A stretch of 64,000 nucleotides of DNA from an uncultured Lachnospiraceae bacterium (lineage in GTDB: Bacteria > Bacillota > Clostridia > Lachnospirales > Lachnospiraceae): the NCBI GenBank assembly GCA_900544685.1, contig UQWA01000008.1, forward strand, positions 33,061 through 97,060, in the 5' to 3' direction. Position 1 is the stretch's first letter, and each line of letters opens with the position of its first letter. Both the position numbers and the translations under genes were made by a program. Positions 8,678-16,895 of this stretch are shown piece after piece. The notes under the pieces are model-generated. The model worked only from the letters and a program-made list of their open reading frames with translations. It was not told where the DNA came from and did no database searches.

Positions 8678-10504
8678 ATGGCTTTTACACAAGCACAAAA
8701 AGAAGCAATTACACATTATCAGGGGCCTGCCATGGTTTTGGCAGGCCCTGGTTCTGGGAAAACGACTGTTATTACACAACGGACGAATTACCTGATTGAA
8801 CATTATGGTATCCATCCGGGAAATATTCTTGTGGTGACATTTACCAGGGCAGCGGCCGAGGAGATGAAAAAACGATTCCTTGCAATGCGAAAAGAGCAGC
8901 GAACCATGGTACGTTTCGGAACCTTTCATTCGGTATTTTTTGAAATACTGAAATATGCCTATGGTCTGACAGGAGCTAATATTGCAGGGGAAGAGGTCTG
9001 CTATGGATTTTTGAAAGAGATTATCTCTAAAATAGATCTGGATGTGGAAGATGAAGCGGAACTGCTGAAAAGCCTGACACAGGAGATCAGCATCGTAAAA
9101 TCTGAACAGATTCTATTGGAACATTATTATTCTTCATCGGTTTCAGATGAGATATTTCGCCGTATTTATCAGGAATATCAGAAGAAAATGACAGAGAAAA
9201 ATCTTCTGGATTATGATGATCTGCTGGTATGTACCTGGGAACTGTTGACTCAGAGAGCGGATATCTGTGCCGGATGGCAGAAAAGGTACCGGTATATCCT
9301 GATTGATGAGTTTCAGGATATAAACAAATTGCAGTATGAGATTATACGTCTTCTGGCAAAACCGGAAGACAATCTTTTCATCGTGGGAGATGACGACCAG
9401 TCTATATACCGTTTCCGTGGAGCAAAGCCAGAGATTATGCTTCAGTTTCCCAAAGCCTATCCGGATGTACACAAGATTGTGCTGGATTACAATTTCCGGT
9501 GTCCGGGCAATATAGTAAAAGCAGCAGCAAAAGTCATTGGAAGGAATGTAACGCGTTACGATAAGCAGATCCGTGAGGTGAAAGGGGAAGGGGAACCGAT
9601 TGAATTCCTGAAATTCCCGAATCAGAATCAGGAAAGTCTCTTTATCATGAAAAGGATCAGAGAATATGTCAGTCAGGGAGGACAGTACGATCAGGTGGCA
9701 GTCCTTTATCGGAATAACATGGATGCACGGGTAATTTCCCAGCGCTTTATGGAATACAACGTTCCATTTTATATGAGAGATGTGATCCCCAATATTTATG
9801 AACACTGGATTGCCAGAAATATCATTGCTTATATGAAGGCAGCAGAAGGTGATCGTGACCGTTCCGTGATTCTACAGATTGTGAACCGTCCGAAACGGTA
9901 TATTGGACGGGAATGTCTGGATGAACGCACAGTAGATTTTGAAAAAGTGCGAAAATACTATGAGGATAAATACTGGATGATAAAGAAAATAGACCAGTTG
10001 GAAGCGGATTTGACGGCCCTTAGACGTATGGATCCTTATACGGCAATTAATTATATCCGTCACGGAATCGGATATGAAAGTTATCTTCAGGAGTATGCAG
10101 ATTATCGTAAGATCCAGGCAGAGGATCTGCTGGAACTCCTGGATCAGCTGCAGGAAAGTGCCAAAGGATTCAAGACTGCCAGGGAATGGTTTGCACATAT
10201 TGAAGAATATGGGAAAATGCTGAAAGAGCAGAATCAAAAACAACGAAAAGCGGATAATCAGGTGACATTTTCTACATTACACAGCGCCAAGGGACTGGAA
10301 TATCCATATGTATTCATTCTGGATGTAAATGAGGGGATTATACCTTATAAGAAAGCTGTGCTGCAGTCAGAGGTGGAAGAGGAACGCCGGATGTTTTATG
10401 TGGGAATGACGCGGGCATCAGAAAAACTCTGCATTTGTTCCATAAAAGAAAAAAACGGAAAACCTCTGAAGGATTCTCCGTTTTTGATGGGAATTAACAC
10501 ATAA
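8678..10504 (+). CDS. UvrD/PcrA-type superfamily 1 helicase
   Basis: ATP-dependent 3'-5' DNA helicase, 608 residues, shorter than PcrA (about 720-750), lacking part of the C-terminal tail. Motifs: Q motif FTQAQKEAI at 3-11, Walker A AGPGSGKTT at 22-30, motif Ia VVTFTRAAAEEM, Walker B ILIDEFQDIN, motif III GDDDQSIYRFRGA, motif V TLHSAKGLEYPYVF and motif VI EEERRMFYVGMTRA. ATG 8678 is two bases after the gltX stop with GGAG inside the end of gltX. The stop touches the stop of the convergent DUF1292 gene, and its last codons contain a terminator hairpin for that gene. Confidence 0.93.
   Translation: MAFTQAQKEAITHYQGPAMVLAGPGSGKTTVITQRTNYLIEHYGIHPGNILVVTFTRAAAEEMKKRFLAMRKEQRTMVRFGTFHSVFFEILKYAYGLTGANIAGEEVCYGFLKEIISKIDLDVEDEAELLKSLTQEISIVKSEQILLEHYYSSSVSDEIFRRIYQEYQKKMTEKNLLDYDDLLVCTWELLTQRADICAGWQKRYRYILIDEFQDINKLQYEIIRLLAKPEDNLFIVGDDDQSIYRFRGAKPEIMLQFPKAYPDVHKIVLDYNFRCPGNIVKAAAKVIGRNVTRYDKQIREVKGEGEPIEFLKFPNQNQESLFIMKRIREYVSQGGQYDQVAVLYRNNMDARVISQRFMEYNVPFYMRDVIPNIYEHWIARNIIAYMKAAEGDRDRSVILQIVNRPKRYIGRECLDERTVDFEKVRKYYEDKYWMIKKIDQLEADLTALRRMDPYTAINYIRHGIGYESYLQEYADYRKIQAEDLLELLDQLQESAKGFKTAREWFAHIEEYGKMLKEQNQKQRKADNQVTFSTLHSAKGLEYPYVFILDVNEGIIPYKKAVLQSEVEEERRMFYVGMTRASEKLCICSIKEKNGKPLKDSPFLMGINT
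10451..10485 (-). terminator. Terminator embedded in the helicase gene end
   Basis: AAAAACGGA (10451-10459) and TCCGTTTTT (10477-10485) form a perfect 9-bp inverted repeat. On the minus strand the right arm runs into seven T, so it can stop DUF1292 transcripts; the plus strand offers five T. It lies wholly inside the last 55 bases of the helicase reading frame. Confidence 0.65.
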
Positions 10505-10864
10505 TTATTCTACGATATCATCCAGATCCATGGCATTGAATTCCTGTGTATCCAGCCAGTTATCAAAACCTTCGGCAGCCAGATCGTATTCGTCATCATC
10601 TTCGATGTTTTCCAGAGAAGGGTTACCATTCTCATCCTTATAGCGGTACAGGAAAACTTCACCGTCCTCATTTTCGCCGTTTTCATTCAGTGGGAGCAGC
10701 GCAATATACTGGTTGCCTCCAACCGGAAAAATGGTAAGGATGGCGCATTCAAGAACCTCATCGTTATCTAAAGTAAGAGTAACAGTTGCCTGTCCTGATT
10801 CGCAGTCACTGCCGCATGAAGAGCAGTTACCATTGCATCCTGCATCAAAATTCTGATCACTCAT
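10505..10864 (-). CDS. DUF1292 protein with N-terminal cysteine cluster
   Basis: 119 residues, very acidic. Residues about 26-119 match the small DUF1292 (YrzB-like) family: VTLTLDNDEVLECAILTIF, then YIALLPL and VFLYRY strands. The first 24 residues add six Cys in a CX3C-X2-CX3C-like cluster (CNGNCSSCGSDC plus one later), which could bind a metal or Fe-S centre; this extension is not part of the core domain. Convergent with the helicase, with stop codons touching. The start ATG is preceded on the minus strand by GAGGT. Function unknown. Confidence 0.85.
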   Translation of the reverse strand: MSDQNFDAGCNGNCSSCGSDCESGQATVTLTLDNDEVLECAILTIFPVGGNQYIALLPLNENGENEDGEVFLYRYKDENGNPSLENIEDDDEYDLAAEGFDNWLDTQEFNAMDLDDIVE

Positions 10865-11092
10865 GTTTATACCTCATTTCTTTTATTTGGCGGATCTATA
10901 CATACGTCCACACCTTAGATCCACTTTATCAGAAAAGGGGTATAAATGCAACAAAAGAATACAACAGATTTTCAGACAATTCGAAAAGTTATATGGGATT
11001 TTGGAACAGCGTATGTTATACTGATACAGAATATATCAGAAAAAGATTTCATACAGAGCGGATTCTTACAGAAAGGGAATAAGAAATACAGC

Positions 11093-12901
11093 ATGAGAAA
11101 CAGGTTTAAAACAGATGGAAAAACAGAAGGTTCTTATGAACCAGGAGTAAGAAAAGAAGTGGATGGAATTCGATTCAGCGTAGTGGCGGGGCAGGGACAG
11201 AAGATATCATTACTTCTGTATGAGAAAGAGAAGGAAGGACTGATGACAGAGATTCCATTTCCAGAACAGCAGGGAAGTGTAAGATCTGTGAAGATCATGG
11301 ATCTGGACTGGACACAGTATCGTTATAACTATAGAATAGACGGTAAAGTGGTTCCAGATGAGTATGCCAGAGGATTATGGGAAGATTCTACAGGCAGGAT
11401 CTTTTGTGAAATGAATTTTGCATCTTTTTCATGGAAAAAGAGCAGACGTCCCCGTATTCCGTATGAAGAAGGGATCATGTATCACCTTCATGTACGCAAT
11501 TACACTATGAATGAAAAGTCCGGTGTAACGCATCGGGGAACCTTTCTCGGTCTTCAGGAGAAGATACCATATCTGAAAAAACTTGGAGTCAATCAGATCA
11601 TTCTGATGCCGGTTTATGAATTCCTGGAAGAAGAAAAAGAACCGGAAAAAGCACAGACAGGAAAGCCGTTGAAGAGAAAGCCACAGCAGAAAAATTATTG
11701 GGGCTACAAAAAGGGATTTTATTTCGCACCAAAGCGAAAGTTTGCGGCAACAGAAGATCCGGTTCTGGAACTGAAAAGCATGATAAAGACATTCCATGAA
11801 CAACAGATGGAAGTGATCCTGGAAATGTATTTTCCACAGGAAGTAGTGCTGCGTGAGCAGACAGAGATTTTGCGGTACTGGATGGAAGAATATCAGATAG
11901 ACGGGTTCCGGATTATGGGAGAGACAGATCTGGCACATCATCTGGGAAGAGATCCGTTGTTTTGTGATGTGAAGCTGATCTCTTATTATTATGGCGATAT
12001 GCAGGTACAGACGGGACAAAGCCTGGGAATGAATCTTGCAGAGATGAATGACGGATTTTTAAATGATATGAGACGCATTCTGAAAGGGGATGAAGGTTCA
12101 CTGGAGCAGATGGCATTTCGGACCAGAAGGAATCCACAGACCTGCGCAGTCATAAATTATATAACCGGACATGACGGATTTACGCTTCAGGATCTGGTAT
12201 CTTACGACAAAAAGCATAATGAAGCCAACGGAGAGAACAATTTGGATGGCTGTCAGTGTAATTACAGCTGGAACTGTGGAGTGGAAGGAGAGTCCAGAAA
12301 AAGAGATATTGTGGCACTTCGTACCAGAATGAAAAAGAATGCCATGCTGCTTCTTCTGTTTTCCCAGGGTACGCCGATGATTCTGGCAGGAGATGAATTT
12401 GGAAATACCCAGAAAGGAAATAATAATCCGTATTGTCTGGATGATCCGATATCCTGGGTAGACTGGGACGGATATAAGAGAAACCTGAAGTTTGTAAATT
12501 ATGTAAGAGCACTTATTGCGATCCGTAAAGCAGAGAAGCTGCTGCACAGGAAAGATGAGTACTGTTTCATGGATCAGCAGGCATATGGATATCCAGATTT
12601 GTCCTACCATGGAAGCAAAGCATGGTATGCAGATTTTGGATATGCTCAGAGAACGCTTGGAATGCTGTACTGCGGCAGCTATGTAAAGGAAGACCATTTC
12701 CTGTATGTGATGTATAATCTGCATCCACAGGAGCAGGAGTTGGCGCTGCCTAAGCTCCCGGAAAAGATGAACTGGTATAAGAAGATAGATACCAGTTTAA
12801 AGGAAAGTATTCCGAAAGAAAAAGAGCAGATAGATCAGAAGAAAAAAACAGTGACAGTACCGGGAAGAACGATTATAGTGCTGACCGGCGAAGAGGAGTG
12901 A
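11093..12901 (+). CDS. GH13 isoamylase/GlgX-like protein lacking catalytic residues
   Basis: 602 residues with the architecture of a glycogen-debranching-type GH13 protein: an N-terminal CBM48-like sandwich (about 12-115), a TIM barrel (about 125-520) and a C-terminal beta domain. Late motifs are well kept (YITGHDGFTL, SYDKKHNEANGENN, WNCGVEGE, GTPMILAGDEFGNTQKGNNN). However, the nucleophile Asp expected in GFRFD is Met275 (GFRIM), the acid/base Glu expected in KLIAEPW is Tyr298 (KLISYYY), and region I (DVVYNH) reads EMYFPQ. Only the transition-state Asp361 of region IV remains. Probably a non-catalytic glycan-binding or regulatory relative. ATG 11093 is preferred because homology starts there; an upstream in-frame ATG at 10946 gives an unlike tail. 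Confidence 0.88.
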   Translation: MRNRFKTDGKTEGSYEPGVRKEVDGIRFSVVAGQGQKISLLLYEKEKEGLMTEIPFPEQQGSVRSVKIMDLDWTQYRYNYRIDGKVVPDEYARGLWEDSTGRIFCEMNFASFSWKKSRRPRIPYEEGIMYHLHVRNYTMNEKSGVTHRGTFLGLQEKIPYLKKLGVNQIILMPVYEFLEEEKEPEKAQTGKPLKRKPQQKNYWGYKKGFYFAPKRKFAATEDPVLELKSMIKTFHEQQMEVILEMYFPQEVVLREQTEILRYWMEEYQIDGFRIMGETDLAHHLGRDPLFCDVKLISYYYGDMQVQTGQSLGMNLAEMNDGFLNDMRRILKGDEGSLEQMAFRTRRNPQTCAVINYITGHDGFTLQDLVSYDKKHNEANGENNLDGCQCNYSWNCGVEGESRKRDIVALRTRMKKNAMLLLLFSQGTPMILAGDEFGNTQKGNNNPYCLDDPISWVDWDGYKRNLKFVNYVRALIAIRKAEKLLHRKDEYCFMDQQAYGYPDLSYHGSKAWYADFGYAQRTLGMLYCGSYVKEDHFLYVMYNLHPQEQELALPKLPEKMNWYKKIDTSLKESIPKEKEQIDQKKKTVTVPGRTIIVLTGEEE

Positions 12902-12909
12902 TAACAGAA

Positions 12910-13479
12910 ATGTGGGATCCGGCAGGACATTTTAAAACCATTACGGAACATAAAAAACTGGTGATGGAACATTGTTTTAAACTTGGACTTTACCGACAGG
13001 GGCTGCTGCATGATATGTCCAAATACATGCCATCAGAGTTCCTTGTGGGTGCCAAGTATTATCAGGGAGACCGAAGCCCGAATAACGCCGAGCGGGAAGA
13101 CAAGGGATATTCTGCGGCATGGCTTCACCATAAAGGCAGAAACAAGCATCATTTTGAATATTGGATTGATTATCAGATTGATGACAGGGATCATGCCATG
13201 GGAGGTATGCGGATGCCAAAAAAATATGTGGCAGAAATGCTGGCTGACCGTATCGCAGCATCTAAGGTGTATAATAAGGAAAAGTATACTCATCATGCCC
13301 CATTGAATTATTTTCTGAAAGGAAAAGATCATTATATGATGCATCCTCAGACCATGAAAGAGATCGAACATCTCCTGCGGATTCTGGATGAACAGGGAGA
13401 AGATGCCTGTTTCTGGTATACCAGGAATGTATATCTGAAAAAAGAATCGTTTAGAAAACAAAGAAAAAAGAAATCATAA
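12910..13479 (+). CDS. DUF5662-type conserved protein
   Basis: 189 residues, cytosolic, no signal. It shows a His/Asp-rich pattern: TEHKKLVMEHC, then LLHDMSKY, WLHHKGRNKHHFEYW, MLADRIAASK and HHPLN-like positions, suggestive of a metal-binding helical fold related in pattern to HD proteins (inference). Such proteins are common in Firmicutes and sometimes annotated as catalases without good reason. GAGGAG (12893-12898) lies 11 bases before ATG 12910; a GTG at 12898 overlaps the previous stop but leaves no room for the ribosome site. Overlap with the GH13 gene end suggests co-transcription. Confidence 0.75.
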   Translation: MWDPAGHFKTITEHKKLVMEHCFKLGLYRQGLLHDMSKYMPSEFLVGAKYYQGDRSPNNAEREDKGYSAAWLHHKGRNKHHFEYWIDYQIDDRDHAMGGMRMPKKYVAEMLADRIAASKVYNKEKYTHHAPLNYFLKGKDHYMMHPQTMKEIEHLLRILDEQGEDACFWYTRNVYLKKESFRKQRKKKS

Positions 13480-13483
13480 GTTT

Positions 13484-13523
13484 ACCCCCTTTTGAATATA
13501 CTGGAATAGTATCGAAAGGGGGT
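13484..13523 (+). promoter_or_regulatory. Hairpin containing the ribosome binding site of the SpoIVA-like gene
   Basis: ACCCCCTTTT (13484-13493) pairs with GAAAGGGGGT (13514-13523), 9 bp plus a wobble; inside, ATACT and AGTAT extend the stem around loop GGAAT. The right arm AAAGGGGG is also the Shine-Dalgarno sequence seven bases from ATG 13530, so folding would hide it. It may also end the upstream transcript, but only four weak T follow. Confidence 0.7.
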
Positions 13524-13529
13524 TATTTC

Positions 13530-14291
13530 ATGCGTCAGATTGCATGTTTTATTCCAAAATGGCTGGAGACATTACCACAGGATCATGATATGAAACAGCA
13601 GCTTATCCAGATTTTAAAGGAACAGTTAAAAGACGGGGAGAAAGGAGACTGGCAGAGTGATTTCCTGAAAAAGATAAAAAGTCTGGATTTTGTAAAAAAT
13701 GTTTTTATTGAAGAAGAACAGGAAGAGGAAATCCTGCGGGTTCAGATTGCAGTAAAAGAAGAATATTATTATACGATGCTTTCAGAACTGTCCGGAATCA
13801 CCATCGACGGAGAATACCAGTTAATATCATTGATGCGGGAACTCTGTGAACAGAAAAGGGAATATGAAGCTGTACAGGATGCCATGAAATCGGTGAGAGA
13901 AACGGGATATGGAGTTATTCTTCCGTCCAGGGAAGATATCCACTGGGAAGAACCGGTAAGAACCCACAGCGGTAACCGATACGGGGTAAAAATGAAGGCG
14001 GCGAGTCCGACCATTCATTTGATTAAGGCAGAGATTGATACAGAGATTTCTCCAATTGTAGGAAGCGAGAGTCAGGCAGATGACCTGATTGAATATATCC
14101 GCAGCGAAACGCGGGAATCGGAAGGAATCTGGGAAATTAATATATTTGGCAAAACTGTTGAACAGCTTCTTAAAGAAGAAATGGCAGTAAAACTGAACCA
14201 GTTTGGAGAAGAAAGCAGGCAGAAACTTCAGAAGGTCATTGGCAGAGTGCTGGATGAAAATAAAAACGGAATGATTTGTCTTATTATATAA
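13530..14291 (+). CDS. SpoIVA-like protein without the N-terminal ATPase domain
   Basis: 253 residues. The whole chain matches the middle and C-terminal domains of the spore-coat morphogen SpoIVA: FIPKWLETLPQDH near the start aligns with LPSWVMVLKENH of the B. subtilis protein, then GEYQLISLMRELCEQKREY, VRETGYGVILPSRED, RYGVKMKAASPTIHLIKAEIDTE, SPIVGSESQADDLIEYI, WEINIFGKT and the hydrophobic tail GMICLII. Full SpoIVA is about 490 residues and begins with a Walker-A ATPase domain; this is absent, and the preceding gene is unrelated, so it is not a simple frameshift. Probably a paralogue acting at the forespore surface; a full-length copy is expected elsewhere. The start is fixed by AAAGGGGG. 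Confidence 0.85.
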   Translation: MRQIACFIPKWLETLPQDHDMKQQLIQILKEQLKDGEKGDWQSDFLKKIKSLDFVKNVFIEEEQEEEILRVQIAVKEEYYYTMLSELSGITIDGEYQLISLMRELCEQKREYEAVQDAMKSVRETGYGVILPSREDIHWEEPVRTHSGNRYGVKMKAASPTIHLIKAEIDTEISPIVGSESQADDLIEYIRSETRESEGIWEINIFGKTVEQLLKEEMAVKLNQFGEESRQKLQKVIGRVLDENKNGMICLII

Positions 14292-14362
14292 GAAAATGTC
14301 CTTATTTTGCATGTAAATACCAGAAAACAGAGAAAAAAGCAATATATAATATGTCACATATG

Positions 14363-14391
14363 TTGACAGTTATATGAAAAAGACCTATAAT
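14363..14391 (+). promoter_or_regulatory. Perfect consensus sigma-A promoter
   Basis: TTGACA (14363-14368), 17 bases, TATAAT (14386-14391). It gives a leader of about 70 bases before the cell-wall-repeat gene. Confidence 0.9.
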
Positions 14392-14465
14392 TAACACGTA
14401 TTTTTAATATATTTGTAACAAAATTGGACTGCATTACAGCAGTACATAAGGGAGGAAGAAAAAAC

Positions 14466-15707
14466 ATGAAGAACAGAAAAAAAGGCATTCTGGTAACCGT
14501 ACTTCTGTTGTTGGTACTGATGTGTCTTCCGGTTCAGGCAAAAACAAAGACTGGCTTTCAGACAACGAAGAATGGTACAATCCGGTATTATGGTGCCGAC
14601 GGAAAAATGGTCAAGGGAACCTGGTTTAAAGTAAAACGGCAGAGTTACTATGCAAAACCAGATGGAAGCCTTGCAACAGGTCTGACAAAGATCAAAAAGA
14701 AATGGTATTATTTTAATAAATCTGGAGCCAATAAAAGAGGCTGGATTACAATAAAGGGAAAAAAATACTATTTTATCAGTACATCCAAGGCAGCAGCTAC
14801 TGGATTATTTACCTTTAAGAATAAAAAGACGTACTATTTTGACAAAAATGGTGTTCTTCAGACTGGATGGGTAACGATAGGGGATAATGATTATTATTTC
14901 AAAGAGCATATGCGTGTGGGATGGATTAATATAGGCTCTGATAAGTATTACTGTATCAAATCTTCTCCGAGAAGAGGACAGAAAGCTACAGGAGTATTCT
15001 CTGTCAAAGGAAAACTTTACTATTTTGATCCTGATGATGGAACACTTCAGACAAATACAAAAGTAGAATATAATGACCGGACTTATACGGTAGATGCCCA
15101 GGGAGTGTGCACTGTTGTGCCGGAAGACAATACTCCGTCTGAAGATATGTTGTTTTTCCTGAGATTTGAATCAGGTTCTTCAGCTTACAATCAGACAGGT
15201 GGAGACCATGGATGTGCCTGTGGAGCATATCAGTTTGATTATCGTTATTCTCTTAAGCCGTTTATTAATTATGCATACAGAGAAAATCCACTGGTTTGCA
15301 AAGAATTTAAGCCATTTTTAAAACTCAGCGGATCACAGCTTAAGAGCAACAAAAAGTTTTATAAAGCATGGCATCAGGTGTACAAACGTAACAAAAAGAC
15401 TTTTTCTGCACTGCAGGATACTTATGCAAGAATCAATTATTATGACAATGTTGAACGAAGACTTCAGCTCACAGGAATTGATATTGCGTCCAGATCGGAC
15501 GTAGTAAAAGGGGCTGTGTTCAGTTATTCTATTCAGCATGGTATGACAAGTGCGATCAATGCGGTAAAGGCAATTAAACCAAAGAGTGCAATGTCAGATG
15601 CAACTTTTCTGAAAAAACTTTATAATTACCGAAAGAAGTCTTTCCCATTATATGCAAGCCGTTATACACAGGAATATAAGCTGGCAATCAACGTTCTGAA
15701 GCAGTAA
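14466..15707 (+). CDS. Secreted cell-wall-repeat protein with lysozyme-like C-terminal domain
   Basis: 413 residues. A signal peptide (KNRKKG, long Leu/Val core, cleavage near VQA-KT at about 27) is followed by six or so Trp/Tyr-rich repeats of the choline/glucan-binding type over about 40-225 (GWITIKGKKYYF, GWVTIGDNDYYF and so on). The C-terminal 190 residues start FLRFESGS and contain DHGCACGAYQFDYR, which looks like a muralytic (lysozyme/transglycosylase-like) active region with Glu in FESGS as candidate; this is inference. GGGAGGAAG precedes ATG 14466. It has its own promoter and terminator, so it is a single-gene unit. Confidence 0.8.
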   Translation: MKNRKKGILVTVLLLLVLMCLPVQAKTKTGFQTTKNGTIRYYGADGKMVKGTWFKVKRQSYYAKPDGSLATGLTKIKKKWYYFNKSGANKRGWITIKGKKYYFISTSKAAATGLFTFKNKKTYYFDKNGVLQTGWVTIGDNDYYFKEHMRVGWINIGSDKYYCIKSSPRRGQKATGVFSVKGKLYYFDPDDGTLQTNTKVEYNDRTYTVDAQGVCTVVPEDNTPSEDMLFFLRFESGSSAYNQTGGDHGCACGAYQFDYRYSLKPFINYAYRENPLVCKEFKPFLKLSGSQLKSNKKFYKAWHQVYKRNKKTFSALQDTYARINYYDNVERRLQLTGIDIASRSDVVKGAVFSYSIQHGMTSAINAVKAIKPKSAMSDATFLKKLYNYRKKSFPLYASRYTQEYKLAINVLKQ

Positions 15708-15713
15708 AATGTT

Positions 15714-15756
15714 AATACCTCTGTTACCCGTTTACGGTGACAGGGGTATTTTTTTC
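15714..15756 (+). terminator. Strong intrinsic terminator
   Basis: ATACCTCTGTTACC and GGTGACAGGGGTAT pair over 14 bp with one wobble, loop CGTTTAC, followed by seven T. Confidence 0.92.
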
Positions 15757-15781
15757 CATATTTGCAGAACCTGGATAACGC

Positions 15782-15810
15782 TTGACACATGCCTGTGAGT
15801 TTTCTATAAT
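15782..15810 (+). promoter_or_regulatory. Perfect consensus sigma-A promoter of the cob genes
   Basis: TTGACA (15782-15787), 17 bases, TATAAT (15805-15810). The start of transcription would be about 20 bases before cobT, leaving no room for a cobalamin riboswitch. Confidence 0.9.
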
Positions 15811-15837
15811 AAAAAAGATAATCAGGGGGATAAAAGT

Positions 15838-16887
15838 ATGAAAATTAACAATAAAGAATACAAAATTACACCAGTAGACAAAAAGGCAGAGGTACTGTGC
15901 CAGAAGAGATGGGACAGCATTGCAAAACCATTACACAGTCTTGGAAAGATGGAGGATTATCTGGTACAGACAGCAGGAATTACCGGGGACGCCAATGTGA
16001 AGTTTGATAAAAAGACACTTATTGTTATGTGTGCAGATAATGGTGTAGTAGCGGAGGGAGTTACCCAGTCTGAACAGAATGTAACGGCAATTGTATCTGA
16101 GAACTTTCTTTCAGATAAGGCAACGGCGGCGATTCTCTGCAAGAAGACAGGAGCGGAGATTTTTCCGATTGATATCGGAATAGCTGTGGATACGAAGCTG
16201 GAGAATCATAAGATTGCCTATGGAACCAGGAATATGGCAAAGGAACCAGCCATGACCAGAGAAGAGGCGGAGCGTGCCATGGAAGTGGGCATTCAGAAGG
16301 TGGCAGAACTGGCTGGAAAGGGGTATAAGATTATAGCTACCGGAGAAATGGGAATTGGCAATACAACTACGAGCAGTGCACTGGCATCTTATTTTCTGAA
16401 TGAAGACGTGGAGAAAATGACAGGACGCGGAGCTGGTCTTACCAGTAAAGCACTGGAAAAGAAGATTGCGGTGGTACGAAAGGCCATACAGGATTACAGC
16501 CCGTCATTTACGGATGCGGTTGATGCACTGGCGGCACTGGGAGGATTTGATATCGCGGGTCTTGTGGGCGTCTTTATCGGTGGAGCCATTTATCATGTTC
16601 CGATTGTCATGGATGGATTCATTTCTACTACAGCTGCGCTGACTGCTACCCGGATTTGCCCGGAATGTGCAGATTATATCATGGCTTCACATGTATCCAG
16701 AGAACCGGCGGCAGAAAAGATCTTGGCAGCTTTGGGAAAAGAAGCGGCGCTTCACTGCGATATGTGTCTGGGCGAAGGAACCGGAGCGGTGACTCTGTTC
16801 CCGATTTTAGATCTTGCAGTTGAGATCTATGAACAGATGAGCACATTTGAGGACATTGACATTGAAGCGTATGTGGAACTGAAGTAG
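15838..16887 (+). CDS. cobT: Nicotinate-nucleotide-dimethylbenzimidazole phosphoribosyltransferase
   Basis: Makes alpha-ribazole phosphate (or another base analogue) for the lower ligand of cobalamin. 349 residues, the usual length. GEMGIGNTTTSSAL near 167-180, GRGAGLTSKAL, AALGGFDIAGLVG and the catalytic LGEGTGAV segment near 310-317 mark the family. AGGGGGAT precedes ATG 15838. First gene of the cobT-cobU-cobS-CobU-like-cobC run; all gaps are below 10 bases or overlapping. Confidence 0.96.
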   Translation: MKINNKEYKITPVDKKAEVLCQKRWDSIAKPLHSLGKMEDYLVQTAGITGDANVKFDKKTLIVMCADNGVVAEGVTQSEQNVTAIVSENFLSDKATAAILCKKTGAEIFPIDIGIAVDTKLENHKIAYGTRNMAKEPAMTREEAERAMEVGIQKVAELAGKGYKIIATGEMGIGNTTTSSALASYFLNEDVEKMTGRGAGLTSKALEKKIAVVRKAIQDYSPSFTDAVDALAALGGFDIAGLVGVFIGGAIYHVPIVMDGFISTTAALTATRICPECADYIMASHVSREPAAEKILAALGKEAALHCDMCLGEGTGAVTLFPILDLAVEIYEQMSTFEDIDIEAYVELK

Positions 16888-16895
16888 GTAACATT

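Noticed and set aside
9143..9805. Long minus-strand open frame inside the helicase gene
   Set aside because: It has no recognisable motif and lies opposite well-conserved helicase motifs.
10865..11092. Extended N-terminus of the GH13-like protein from ATG 10946
   Set aside because: The 49 extra residues show no similarity to the family, and the homology with CBM48/GH13 proteins starts after ATG 11093.
15811..15837. Cobalamin riboswitch before cobT
   Set aside because: Only about 27 bases separate the -10 from the start codon; there is no space for one and no B12-box-like sequence.
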